This document shows, one piece after another, positions 56,301 through 63,585 of a stretch of DNA of 64,000 nt. The notes under the pieces were generated by a model, which saw nothing but the letters and a program-made list of their open reading frames with translations, searched no databases and was not told the DNA's origin. Position 1 is the first letter of the stretch. Each line of letters starts with the position of its first letter. The position numbers were made by a program, and so were the translations under genes. This stretch comes from Acidobacteriota bacterium (GTDB lineage: Bacteria > Acidobacteriota > Terriglobia > Bryobacterales > Bryobacteraceae): contig JAPKZB010000014.1 of the NCBI GenBank assembly GCA_026393985.1, positions 899-64,898 of the forward strand, given 5' to 3'.

Positions 56301-56873
56301 CGTTCGGATACGCAGATTGGGACCTGTAACTTCTCGAGTTTAGGGATTGACGTGTCGGCCACCTGCAGCGGGAACATCACACTGCCGCTGACCCTGGCCC
56401 CGGGCACCTATTATGTGGGCGCATTTGCGGACGATACCGGGCAGGTGAATGAATCGGACGAAGGTAATAATACGGCGCTGGCGCCCAACCAGATGGTGGT
56501 GACGCGGGCTTCGGTGGATCTGACGGTAACGGCGGTGACCGCGCCGGCCACGGTAACCCTCGGGCAGAGTCCGAACATCACGTCGGCGATCCGCAACCAG
56601 GGGACGGCGGACGCGGGAGCGTTCCGGCTGGGTTACTACCTGTCGACGGATGCGACGATTACGACCGGGGACATCCAACTCGGCACGTGCTCGTATACGG
56701 CGCTGGCGGCGGGGGCGAACAGCGGATGCGCGGGTCCCCTGCTGTTCCCGGCGACGCTAGCGCCGGGGCGTTACTATCTGGGGGTGATCGTAGACGATCA
56801 GAATCAGGTGGCGGAGTCGAACGAGACCAATAACACGCGGGCGACGCCGGGGTTGATCACGCTGCAACGGTAA
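53328..56873 (+). CDS. Kexin/furin-like secreted subtilase with P-domain and four CARDB repeats
   Basis: An 1181-residue protein. Signal peptide (FVRFFCLLALLGLTEGVWGQ) and a long prodomain (about 25-225) precede the S8 catalytic domain: INIAVVDDGLDVAHEDF (Asp about 252), DDSHGTSCAGLIAARG (His about 294), SSNSWGPEDDGAAAG, and FNGTSAAAPQVSGAAALLLE (Ser about 487). A P/Homo-B domain follows (about 560-690; HWGERSDGVWKVTVADTEEN). Four CARDB adhesion modules come last, each opening 'DL....', with 'NQGTA.AGAFR.G.YLS' and ending 'VDETNN'-like. The S8B-type catalytic domain plus P-domain is the proprotein-convertase layout, uncommon in bacteria compared with plain subtilisins. It probably matures other secreted proteins or digests substrates while anchored through the CARDB repeats. 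Confidence 0.93.
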   Translation: MFYSSFVRFFCLLALLGLTEGVWGQSEFRFTNGEKVRRYRLSADEVMVRPERAESAPAVAKRLAGLTAVESVRAVQGGAYVVKGTGQRLRILAGLQAPRGTVVAPIFYDLDELPAAERLAAMVGAARESRLRSAMRVVTPRLHVRLGSDAEWESMQPTAPVGRVASVVPGWTVVTYADEFAALAAIEWLAAKGNVEFAPVFSRFWSKKQALVRQVNDPLFRNQWHLATQGVNLSMGNTWDTYTGRGINIAVVDDGLDVAHEDFAGNTYPLDGNYHRNFRGGPPKDPTPQSADDSHGTSCAGLIAARGFNNLGVIGVAPLARLMGLRLIGEDAADDAAAEALLWQPEGIVTHISSNSWGPEDDGAAAGRMSEFQAQALEAGTTLGRNGRGIVYVISAGNGRGEDDNSSYDEFSSSRYAIQVCAVNKRGKQSSYSESGMALALCALGGEMAPPDQMWTTNNMGPEAQAHLKENAPTSTAPINYTDGFNGTSAAAPQVSGAAALLLERNPNLGYRDVKEILMRTARRDQLKDGDEFTANSAGFFFSHSFGTGLLDVNSAVEWAGVWKNLGPTEKIEATAEGPVEITEGGENGAVFEFDMKGGGALRVEHVEIVVDAEHPVRGEVNFEIVSPSGMSSMADRRPKDEGSNFEQYRFTSTRHWGERSDGVWKVTVADTEENGVSGVAKQVTLRIIGTRLPAAVSNADLSIESVTWRPSGNLWLLSAIVRNVGSAAAGAHRVGLYLSGNSTITTADTRFGEECSFTSLAVGRTALCARTLAIPATLRPGDYYVGALAHHTDQIAEINEINNSATAANRLTVGSTPAVDLIVSDGKAPTSASPGQSVSVSVEVTNQGTAAAGAFRVGFYISPRPTLTTADMRLGTCTFASLAGGAKGNCSAVVTIPANLPLGRYYAGAIADDLNQVTETDETNNEGVSEAPLTIGRQTLPDLIITDGSAPATGTTGQPVRLSVEVKNQGTASAGAFRVGYYLSVDSVITRSDTQIGTCNFSSLGIDVSATCSGNITLPLTLAPGTYYVGAFADDTGQVNESDEGNNTALAPNQMVVTRASVDLTVTAVTAPATVTLGQSPNITSAIRNQGTADAGAFRLGYYLSTDATITTGDIQLGTCSYTALAAGANSGCAGPLLFPATLAPGRYYLGVIVDDQNQVAESNETNNTRATPGLITLQR

Positions 56874-56878
56874 GAGAT

Positions 56879-58447
56879 TTACTTTGATTCGTGGAGGCCG
56901 AAGGCGAGGACGTTCGAGCCGGCGGCGATGGCGATGTACTGTTTGCCTTTGAAGGAGTAGGCGATCGGGGAGGCCTTGATCTGCTGGCCGGTGTTGAAGT
57001 GCCAGAGCGCCTTGCCGGTGACGGCGTCGAGGGCGGTGAGGAAGCCCTGGTCATCACCAGCGAACACGAGGCCGCCGGCGGTGGACAGGAGTCCGGCCCC
57101 GTAACGCTTCGAGCCGATTTGCTTGTACTCCCAGCGGCGCTGGCCGGTGGTGAGATCGAGGGCGCGGACGTAGGCCTGCCAGGGGGCTTCGGGGTCTTCA
57201 CTGTAGCCGGTGGCCATGAAGGGGACGCCGCCGGGGCGGAAGGTGTCGCGGGATTTGTAGTTGATGCCGCAACCTTCGATTACAGTGACGTAAAAGAGGC
57301 CGGTGTCGGGGCTGTAGGCGGGGGAGTGCCAGTTGGTGGCGCCGGCGGTGGCGGGGCAGGTGCGGGTGCCCTGGATAGAGGGGATGACGCCGGGGTTGCG
57401 GATGGGTTTGCCGTCGGCGGTGAGGCCTTTGGCCCAGTTGATGCGGTCGAGGAAAGGGGAGCCGTGGAGGAACTCACCGGTGACGCGGTCGAGGACGTAG
57501 TAGAAGCCGTTGCGGTTGGCCTGGACGAGAAGTTTGCGTTGCTTGCCGCGGAAGGGGGCGTCGACGAGGACGGGGATTTCGACGGCGTCCCAGTCGTGGA
57601 CATCATGAGGGGTGAACTGGAAGTACCACTTGAGTTTGCCGGTATTGGCGTCGAGGGCGACCATGGATTCGGTGTAGAGGTTGTCGCCTTTGCGGACGTC
57701 GCCATCGAAGTCGGGGGCGGGGTTGCCGATGCCCCAGTAGATGAGATTGAGTTCGGGGTCGTAGCTACCGGTGAGCCAGGTGTTACCGCCACCGGTTTTC
57801 CAGCTGTCGCCGGCCCAGGTTTCGTGGCCAGGTTCGCCAGGCCGGGGGATGGCGTGCCATCGCCAGAGGCGTTCGCCGGTGTCGGGGTCGTAGGCGTCGA
57901 GGAAGCCGTTGAGGCCGTGGTCGCCGGGGGCGATGCCGGCGATGATCTTGCCGTTGAGAGCGAGGGGGGCGACGGGGGACCAGTAGCCGTCGGAGGCTTC
58001 GGCGAGTTTGGCTTTCCAGAGGAGACCGCCGGTGCGGGCATCGAGGGCGACGAGGTGGGCATCGGGGGTGCCCATGTAGACTTTGTGGCCGTAGACGGCG
58101 ACGCCGCGGTTGGGCCCTTTTTGGAGGGCGGGCTGGTGTTCGTAGACCCAGAGGCGGCGGCCGGTGCGGGCGTCGAGAGCGTGGACTTCGTTGGGCTGGG
58201 TGAGGTACATGACGCCGTCGACGACGAGGGGGACGGTCTGGAGTTGCGTCGAGTTGGGGACATGGTAGACCCACTTGGGGACGAGGGAGGAGACGTTGGC
58301 TTTGTGGACGTCTTTGAGGAGGCTGTGGCGTTGGGAGTGGAAGGAGCCGTTGTAGCTGAGCCACTGGCGGGGGTCGGCCTGGCGGAGTTGATCGTAGGTG
58401 ACCTGGCCGAGGGCGAGGAGGGGGAGAAAGAAAGCGATGCGTTTCAT
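56879..58447 (-). CDS. PQQ-dependent alcohol/sugar dehydrogenase (quinoprotein)
   Basis: A 522-residue protein. Signal peptide (RIAFFLPLLALGQ), then WLSYNGSFHSQRHSLLKDVH and eight propeller blades with tryptophan-docking motifs such as VHALDARTGRRLWVYEH, LVALDARTGGLLWKAKL, MVALDANTGKLKWYFQF and LTALDAVTGKALWHFNT. PQQ-site residues are seen around GDSWKTGGGNTWLTGSYDPE and HDVHDWDA. It oxidises alcohols or sugars in the periplasm, passing electrons to cytochrome c. Its start overlaps the stop of the cytochrome gene upstream (ATGA), so the two are one operon. It is six bases from the convergent protease gene. Full length, in contrast to the broken paralogue at 29770. Confidence 0.92.
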   Translation of the reverse strand: MKRIAFFLPLLALGQVTYDQLRQADPRQWLSYNGSFHSQRHSLLKDVHKANVSSLVPKWVYHVPNSTQLQTVPLVVDGVMYLTQPNEVHALDARTGRRLWVYEHQPALQKGPNRGVAVYGHKVYMGTPDAHLVALDARTGGLLWKAKLAEASDGYWSPVAPLALNGKIIAGIAPGDHGLNGFLDAYDPDTGERLWRWHAIPRPGEPGHETWAGDSWKTGGGNTWLTGSYDPELNLIYWGIGNPAPDFDGDVRKGDNLYTESMVALDANTGKLKWYFQFTPHDVHDWDAVEIPVLVDAPFRGKQRKLLVQANRNGFYYVLDRVTGEFLHGSPFLDRINWAKGLTADGKPIRNPGVIPSIQGTRTCPATAGATNWHSPAYSPDTGLFYVTVIEGCGINYKSRDTFRPGGVPFMATGYSEDPEAPWQAYVRALDLTTGQRRWEYKQIGSKRYGAGLLSTAGGLVFAGDDQGFLTALDAVTGKALWHFNTGQQIKASPIAYSFKGKQYIAIAAGSNVLAFGLHESK

Positions 58448-59901
58448 GGGCGTCTCCGGTTGGCGCGGGGGGCGTCGGGCTGGCGGGCGAGGCGGCTGAG
58501 ATAGGCGACGACGTTGTCGAATTCGGCGCGAGTGAGCATTTTGTCGAAGTCGGTGGGCATGGGGGAGCGGGTGCCGTAGGTGATGGTGCGGACTTCGTCG
58601 CGGGTGAGCAGATGGAGGGCGCCGGATTGGTCGAGGATTTGGAGAGAGAAGTTGTGTTCGTTTTTGAGGGTGCCGCGGAGGCGCTGGCCGGCGGTGGTGA
58701 CGACGTCGACGGGTTGGAAGCCGGGGGGGATGTGGGGGCGGGGGGTGGTGAGGGCTTCGGTGAGGTAGCGGAGGCTGCGTTCGGCGCCGATGTTCGACAG
58801 ATCGGGGCCGACGAGGCCGCCGCGACCGTTCACCATGTGGCAGGTGGAGCAGCGGCCCTTGCCGAGGAAGACGGATTCGCCGGCGGCGGGGTTGCCCGAG
58901 ACGGGGGTTTCGAAGGCGGTGGCGCGGAGGCTGCGGATGAAGGCGACCATCTTCCAGACGTCGGCTTCGGGAAGGGGGGAAGAGGGCATAAGGGTGCCGG
59001 GGATGCCTTGTTTGATGGCTTCAAAGAGCTGCTGTTCGGTGGTGCGGAGGTAACGGCGGCGGGCGGCAAGGGCGGGTCCGCGGTCGCCGGCGGCGCCGTC
59101 GGGGCCGTGGCACATGGTGCAGGAGCGGTTGTAGATTTCACGGCCGGCGAGGATGGTTTCGGCCGAGGCGGCGTTAGCGGTGGGGGGATGGTGGCGGAAG
59201 AGGACGGGGCGGAAGACTTCCGGGGTGTGAAAGCTGCGGACGCCGGGCGGGAAGGAGGCCCAGGAGCTGAGTTGGGCGTTGGTGCGGCCGCCGAGGCGCT
59301 GGAGGTTGAGGCGCCACTGGTCGCCGTCGTGGGGCGGGGTGTGGGCGGCGTCGCGGGCGAAGTTTTCGAGGGGGATGGCGGCTTCGACGATCCAGCCGTT
59401 GTCGGTGGGGTCTTCGTCTTTTTTGGCGAGGCCGTGGAAGGAGGTGCGGTAGAGCATGCCTTCGGGTTCCCAGGTGGGGGGGCCGGTCCACCAGTCGGCC
59501 CGGTTGCGATTGAGCATGGCGCCGATGGCGTTGATTTCGAAGGTGTAGTAGTTGCGGACCTTATCGGGATTGGGGCTGAGGAAGAGTTCGACGCAATCGT
59601 CTTTGGAGACGGGGCCGTGGCGCTGGGTGACGTAGGCGGAGATGTGTTTATCCTGAGCCTGCCAGGAGACGTAGAGGTAGTTGTCGTCCCAGAGGAGTTT
59701 GGCGACGGTCTGTTCGCGGGTGCCCGATTCGAACCAGGGGAACTGGAAGTCGCCGACGGAAGGGGCTTGCTGCCAGGCGGGTTCGTCGAGTTTGCCGTCG
59801 ATTTGGATGGGCGAGGGGGTGCGGAAGATTTCGTAGGGGCGGGGCTGGGCGGAGAGGAGCAGGGCGCAGTGGGCGGCGATCAGCAGACGGAAGAGGGACA
59901 T
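58444..59901 (-). CDS. CBM9-like domain fused to a di-haem cytochrome c
   Basis: A 485-residue protein. Signal peptide (SLFRLLIAAHCALLLSAQ) and a CBM9-like ligand-binding domain (about 25-235; IQIDGKLDEPAWQQAPSVGD, DDCVELFLSP) are followed by two haem-binding motifs CTMCH (261-265) and CSTCH (351-355) in cytochrome c modules. A C-terminal segment (TAGQRLRGTLKNEHNFSLQI, LLTRDEVRTI) is typical of planctomycete/acidobacterial haem-binding domains. It is the likely electron acceptor for the downstream quinoprotein, with the CBM9 module perhaps docking it to a carbohydrate. The start is fixed by GGAGG 5 nt upstream; the frame extends 61 codons further without support. Confidence 0.9.
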   Translation of the reverse strand: MSLFRLLIAAHCALLLSAQPRPYEIFRTPSPIQIDGKLDEPAWQQAPSVGDFQFPWFESGTREQTVAKLLWDDNYLYVSWQAQDKHISAYVTQRHGPVSKDDCVELFLSPNPDKVRNYYTFEINAIGAMLNRNRADWWTGPPTWEPEGMLYRTSFHGLAKKDEDPTDNGWIVEAAIPLENFARDAAHTPPHDGDQWRLNLQRLGGRTNAQLSSWASFPPGVRSFHTPEVFRPVLFRHHPPTANAASAETILAGREIYNRSCTMCHGPDGAAGDRGPALAARRRYLRTTEQQLFEAIKQGIPGTLMPSSPLPEADVWKMVAFIRSLRATAFETPVSGNPAAGESVFLGKGRCSTCHMVNGRGGLVGPDLSNIGAERSLRYLTEALTTPRPHIPPGFQPVDVVTTAGQRLRGTLKNEHNFSLQILDQSGALHLLTRDEVRTITYGTRSPMPTDFDKMLTRAEFDNVVAYLSRLARQPDAPRANRRRP

Positions 59902-59924
59902 AGGGACCTCCAGAATCATGCAGT

Positions 59925-59932
59925 ATTGTATC
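59925..59932 (-). promoter_or_regulatory. GATACAAT box upstream of the cytochrome operon
   Basis: On the minus strand GATACAAT ends 23 nt before the cytochrome ATG. The identical octamer occurs before the sialidase-like gene (63486). It fits a -10 element with a short leader carrying the GGAGG site. Confidence 0.5.
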
Positions 59933-59957
59933 GGGGTTGGGGGGGCGATGGGAGGGT

Positions 59958-59965
59958 GATAGGAT
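59958..59965 (+). promoter_or_regulatory. GATAGGAT box before the gene at 59973
   Basis: TAGGAT ends 7 nt before ATGATG, the same arrangement as at 46860. It and the divergent GATACAAT box are 25 bp apart, so two promoters face away from each other in this short gap. Confidence 0.5.
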
Positions 59966-59972
59966 CGTGGAC

Positions 59973-61238
59973 ATGATGAATCGGCGGACGATGTTGGGAT
60001 TGAGCGGGCAGGCGGTGCTGGCGGCGGCGCAGGGCGTCGAAAAGCGGCCGCGGATTGCCTGCGTGGTGACTTACTGGGCGGCACCGAGTTCGCACGCCGA
60101 CTGGATTATTACCAAGCTGATGGACGGGTATTGGTGGAAGGGGGCGCACACGCCATCACGGGTGGATGTGGTGTCGGTGTTTATTCATCAGATCGCGGAG
60201 AGTGGGTTAGGCAAGAAGGTTTGCGCGGCGAAGAAGATCCCGATCTTTAATACGGTGCGCGAGGCGCTGACGCTGGGCGGGAGCGAACTGGCCGTCGACG
60301 GGGTGGTGCTGGTGGGTGAGCACGGGATTTATCACACGAATCTGAACGGGCAGACCTACTATCCGCGGTGGTGGCTGTATCAGCAGATTGTGAAGGTCTT
60401 TGAGCAGAGTAAGCGGTCGGTGCCGGTGTTTAATGACAAGCACCTGTCGACGAGTTGGAACGAATCGAAGTGGATGTTTGATAAGTCGCGGGAGCTGAAC
60501 TTTCCTTTGTTTGGAGGTTCGTCGATTCCCTTTTATTTCCGCGAGCCGGAGATTGATATCGACAGGGAGACGCCGATCCGGGCTTCGATTGTGGCGTCGG
60601 GGGGCCGGGAGGAGGGCAGCATTTTCCATAGCATCGACGTGCTGCAGTCGTTTGTCGAACGAAGGAAGGGCGGCGAGGCGGGGGTGGCGGCGGTGCAGTG
60701 TATTCACGGGCCGGATACGTGGCGGTGGACGGAGCGGAATCCGTGGGCGGGGCAGTTGCTGGAGGCGGTGCGGAAGCGCTTTCAATTTGCGTCGGGACAT
60801 TTCGAGAAGACAGTGAAGAGCCCGGGGGTGACGATTGTGGACTACCGCGACGGGACGAAGGGGGCGGTGTACGCCATTCCGGACGTGGGGTGGACGTATG
60901 CGGGGGAGGTAGCGGGACAGCGTGAGCCGACGGTGGTGTCGATGCTGGGTTGGCCGGGGCCATTTGCGCAGTACCACGCGGCGAATGCGTTTGAGCACTG
61001 GATTGTGGAGATGATGCTGACGCGGAAGGAGCCGTGTAACGCGGAGCGGTTGTTACTTTCGAGCGGGATTGTCTCCTATAACATGGAGTCGAACTGGGAG
61101 AACGGCAAGTATTCGGCCGTGGGCCGGCGGATCGAGACGCCATTTATGCATATTGCTTACCGGCCGACCCGGGGATCGCAGTTCGAGACCGGTCCGCGGC
61201 CACCGGTGGTGCCGTATATCCGGGGGTTTGAGCGGTAG
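59973..61238 (+). CDS. Exported protein of unknown function
   Basis: A 421-residue protein with a Tat-like leader (NRRTMLGLSGQAVLAAAQG). The mature domain starts RIACVVTYWAAPSSHADWII, then GYWWKGAHTPSRVDVVSVFI, VDGVVLVGEHGIYHTNLNGQ, KRSVPVFNDKHLSTSWNESK and FPLFGGSSIPFYFREPEIDI. The alternation of hydrophobic beta-type segments and 'GVVLVGEHG' looks like a Rossmann-type fold, reminiscent of Gfo/Idh or ThuA-type periplasmic enzymes, but without a motif that settles it. It starts from a leaderless-type box and lies between two divergent or convergent metabolic genes, ending three bases before the sialidase gene's stop. Function unassigned. Confidence 0.75.
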   Translation: MMNRRTMLGLSGQAVLAAAQGVEKRPRIACVVTYWAAPSSHADWIITKLMDGYWWKGAHTPSRVDVVSVFIHQIAESGLGKKVCAAKKIPIFNTVREALTLGGSELAVDGVVLVGEHGIYHTNLNGQTYYPRWWLYQQIVKVFEQSKRSVPVFNDKHLSTSWNESKWMFDKSRELNFPLFGGSSIPFYFREPEIDIDRETPIRASIVASGGREEGSIFHSIDVLQSFVERRKGGEAGVAAVQCIHGPDTWRWTERNPWAGQLLEAVRKRFQFASGHFEKTVKSPGVTIVDYRDGTKGAVYAIPDVGWTYAGEVAGQREPTVVSMLGWPGPFAQYHAANAFEHWIVEMMLTRKEPCNAERLLLSSGIVSYNMESNWENGKYSAVGRRIETPFMHIAYRPTRGSQFETGPRPPVVPYIRGFER

Positions 61239-61241
61239 GAG

Positions 61242-63470
61242 TTAGTCGAGGCGTCCGAACAGGATGCGTTCTTTGCGACTCTCGGAGGTATCGCCTTGCG
61301 TGACGGTAAAGTAGATGCCTCCGCGGTGTTCGCGGAAGGATGGATACTGGAATGACTTATCGGATGCAAAGCGGTATTTCCGTTCCCAGTGGACGCCATC
61401 GACGGAGATATCGACGTTGAACACGGAGCGGCTGACGCCGTTGACGCGCGTGGCTTCCTGCCAGCCGAGATAGTAGAGGCCGAAGAAGCGGTCGAGGGTG
61501 GGTTTGGAGTTGGTACCGTTGGGGACGGCGGGGCGGGATTCGTTAGGGGTCCAGCGTTTACCGTCGGCGCTGGTGGTGAAGGTGTAGTTTTTGGAGTCCT
61601 CCTCCTGGCGGCAGATGGCGAGCCAGGAGCCGTCGGGGAGGCGCTGGACGGCCGATTCCGTGAGCTTGCGGTGGCCGGGTTCGTTGAAGTGGCCGAGGAG
61701 TTCGAAGGTTTCGAGGTCGGGGTGGACGAGGGCGAGGGCGTTCTGGCCCGCGGCGAAGTTATTGATGACGGTGTAGAGCTGGCCGTCGACGCGTTTGAAG
61801 GCGTCGATCATGTAGAGGCCGTAGTCTTTGGGGGGGCGGGTGAAGCCCTGGGCGCGGGCGTCGTCATAGAAGGGCTGGGGCTGCATGGCGAAGACGCCGG
61901 CGCTGGTTTTGATCTTCGCCGGATGGATGGTGGGGGCGAACTGCATGCGGGTGGTGTCGAAATCGCGATAGTACATCTGCGACTGGCGCTGGCCGGGGGC
62001 TTCGGTGGTGAAGTAGGCGCGGAGGGTGTGCGAGCCCTGGCGGATGATGCGGGGGACGAAACAGGCGCCGGGGGGTAGAGTCTGGTTGTCGAAGACCTGG
62101 CCGCCGCGGGCGAACGGGATGGTCTTCTCTACGGTGTTGGTCTTTAGGTTCAGCACCGATAGGGAGACATAGATGTAGGGCCAGGCGGGGTTCTCGCCGG
62201 CCTGCTGATCATTCATTTCGGCGACGATGTAGGCGCGGTCGTCGAGGATGGCGAAGTCGGAGTCGTGAGCGCCTTTGACCTCGGGGGCGGTGACGCGGGT
62301 GAGGCTCGAGAGGACGCGGTCGCCGGCAGCTTGGGGGTCCCAATCGGGGGGAAGGAGTTTCTTGTCGCCGGAGCGGAGCGGTTTTTCGAGGCGATTGATG
62401 AGTTGTTTCAGACGGACGTCGCCGGAGGCGTTACGGCCCTGGGCGACATCGTTTTCGCGAAACGAAGCCAAGAGGATTTCGCCGGCGCCACCGCGGTCGC
62501 GGTCGTAGACGATGCGGATGAGGCCGGCGGCGTCCTCGACGCCATCGGGGTAGGAGACGCCGGGGCGCTCGTCGAGCAGGAGGCCGTCGTTCCAGGTTTG
62601 GCCATCGTCGGCGGAGAGCCGGGCAGTGAGGTGGCTGCGTCCGGTGAATTTGTGGTGGTTGACGAGGAGGAGGTTGCCGGAGCGGAGGCGGCGGATGAAG
62701 AACCGGGAGCCGGGGTTGGCGATGGTGGAGGCGGTGGCGGGGGTCCAGGTGCGGCCGCGGTCGGAGGAGTAGCTTTGCCAGAGGAAGCCGCTACCGGTGC
62801 GGATGAGCATCCAGAGGCGTTTGTCGCGGAGTTCGACGGTCATACTTTCGAGGGCCCATTCGGGGGCCTGGACGGAGCCGTGGAGAGTCCAGGTTTTGCC
62901 TTTGTCGCGGGAGATGCCGACGCCCTCGCGCTGGCGGGGGCCGGCGAACCAGTCGAAGGTGGGTTCGGCGGCGTGGGTAACGGGGAGGATCCATTCGCCG
63001 GAGGAGAGGACGGTGGGTTTGTTCATGCGGAAGCTGAGGGGGGCTTCGTTGAAGCCGAGGCGGAACTCGTCGCTCCAGACGGGGACGGGGGCGTCGGGTT
63101 TGGCGCAGAGGCGGGCGTAGATGTCATGGACGGCTTTGGTTTTGTTGCCGCGGTTGAAGATGTACCAGAGGCGGCCGCGGGGGTCTCGCCAGAGGGTGGG
63201 ATCGAAGGCGCGGGCGCCGTCGCGGGGGCCGGCCATGGGGGTGGGTGGGGCGAAGGTTTGGCCGCGGTCGTCGCTGTGGGTGAGATAGACGGTGTTTTCG
63301 AGGGAGGGTTCTTTGGGGCCGCCGGAGTACCCGGAGACGTAAATACGTCCTTTGGGGGTGACTTCGAGGCCGGGGATGCCTTGCCAGGTGCGGAGCAGGT
63401 CGGCGGGCGGGGCCGCAAGGAGGGGGGCGGCGAGGGTGAGGAGGAGAAGAAGATGGCAGGGACGAGGCAT
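61242..63470 (-). CDS. Exo-alpha-sialidase-like BNR-repeat protein
   Basis: A 742-residue secreted protein. Signal peptide (PRPCHLLLLLTLAAPLLAAP). Asp-box (S-x-D-x-G-x-T/x-W) motifs recur: SDDRGQTFAPP, SRDKGKTWTLHG, SSDRGRTWTPA and SADDGQTWNDG in the first half, SADGKRWTPN in the second, plus VDISVDGVHWERKY near the end. This is a tandem six-bladed sialidase/neuraminidase fold. The second half (about 370-742) starts SSLTRVTAPEVKGAHDSDFA and looks like a second propeller. It probably trims a terminal sugar from host- or plant-type glycans. The start is chosen at the ATG with the leader; the frame extends 91 codons further without coding character. Confidence 0.85.
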   Translation of the reverse strand: MPRPCHLLLLLTLAAPLLAAPPADLLRTWQGIPGLEVTPKGRIYVSGYSGGPKEPSLENTVYLTHSDDRGQTFAPPTPMAGPRDGARAFDPTLWRDPRGRLWYIFNRGNKTKAVHDIYARLCAKPDAPVPVWSDEFRLGFNEAPLSFRMNKPTVLSSGEWILPVTHAAEPTFDWFAGPRQREGVGISRDKGKTWTLHGSVQAPEWALESMTVELRDKRLWMLIRTGSGFLWQSYSSDRGRTWTPATASTIANPGSRFFIRRLRSGNLLLVNHHKFTGRSHLTARLSADDGQTWNDGLLLDERPGVSYPDGVEDAAGLIRIVYDRDRGGAGEILLASFRENDVAQGRNASGDVRLKQLINRLEKPLRSGDKKLLPPDWDPQAAGDRVLSSLTRVTAPEVKGAHDSDFAILDDRAYIVAEMNDQQAGENPAWPYIYVSLSVLNLKTNTVEKTIPFARGGQVFDNQTLPPGACFVPRIIRQGSHTLRAYFTTEAPGQRQSQMYYRDFDTTRMQFAPTIHPAKIKTSAGVFAMQPQPFYDDARAQGFTRPPKDYGLYMIDAFKRVDGQLYTVINNFAAGQNALALVHPDLETFELLGHFNEPGHRKLTESAVQRLPDGSWLAICRQEEDSKNYTFTTSADGKRWTPNESRPAVPNGTNSKPTLDRFFGLYYLGWQEATRVNGVSRSVFNVDISVDGVHWERKYRFASDKSFQYPSFREHRGGIYFTVTQGDTSESRKERILFGRLD

Positions 63471-63485
63471 AGGAAGATCGCTGTA

Positions 63486-63493
63486 ATTGTATC
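63486..63493 (-). promoter_or_regulatory. GATACAAT box before the sialidase-like gene
   Basis: Identical to the box upstream of the cytochrome operon, ending 15 nt before the ATG at 63470, which has no Shine-Dalgarno sequence. Confidence 0.5.
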
Positions 63494-63565
63494 GTCTCTG
63501 GCGGTAAGCGGAGTTAGCAGGAGGGTTGGCGGGTAAAGGGGGGGTCGCAGCGGGGCGGGTGGCGT

Positions 63566-63573
63566 GATAGGAT
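63566..63573 (+). promoter_or_regulatory. GATAGGAT box before the DUF1501 gene
   Basis: A third GATAGGAT, ending 12 nt before the ATG at 63586. The spacing is slightly longer than at 46860 and 59958. Confidence 0.45.
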
Positions 63574-63585
63574 CTCGGCAGTTGT

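Noticed and set aside
56891-58504. 537-codon plus-strand frame opposite the PQQ dehydrogenase
   Set aside because: It mirrors a well-conserved quinoprotein on the other strand, has no domain of its own and is low in complexity.
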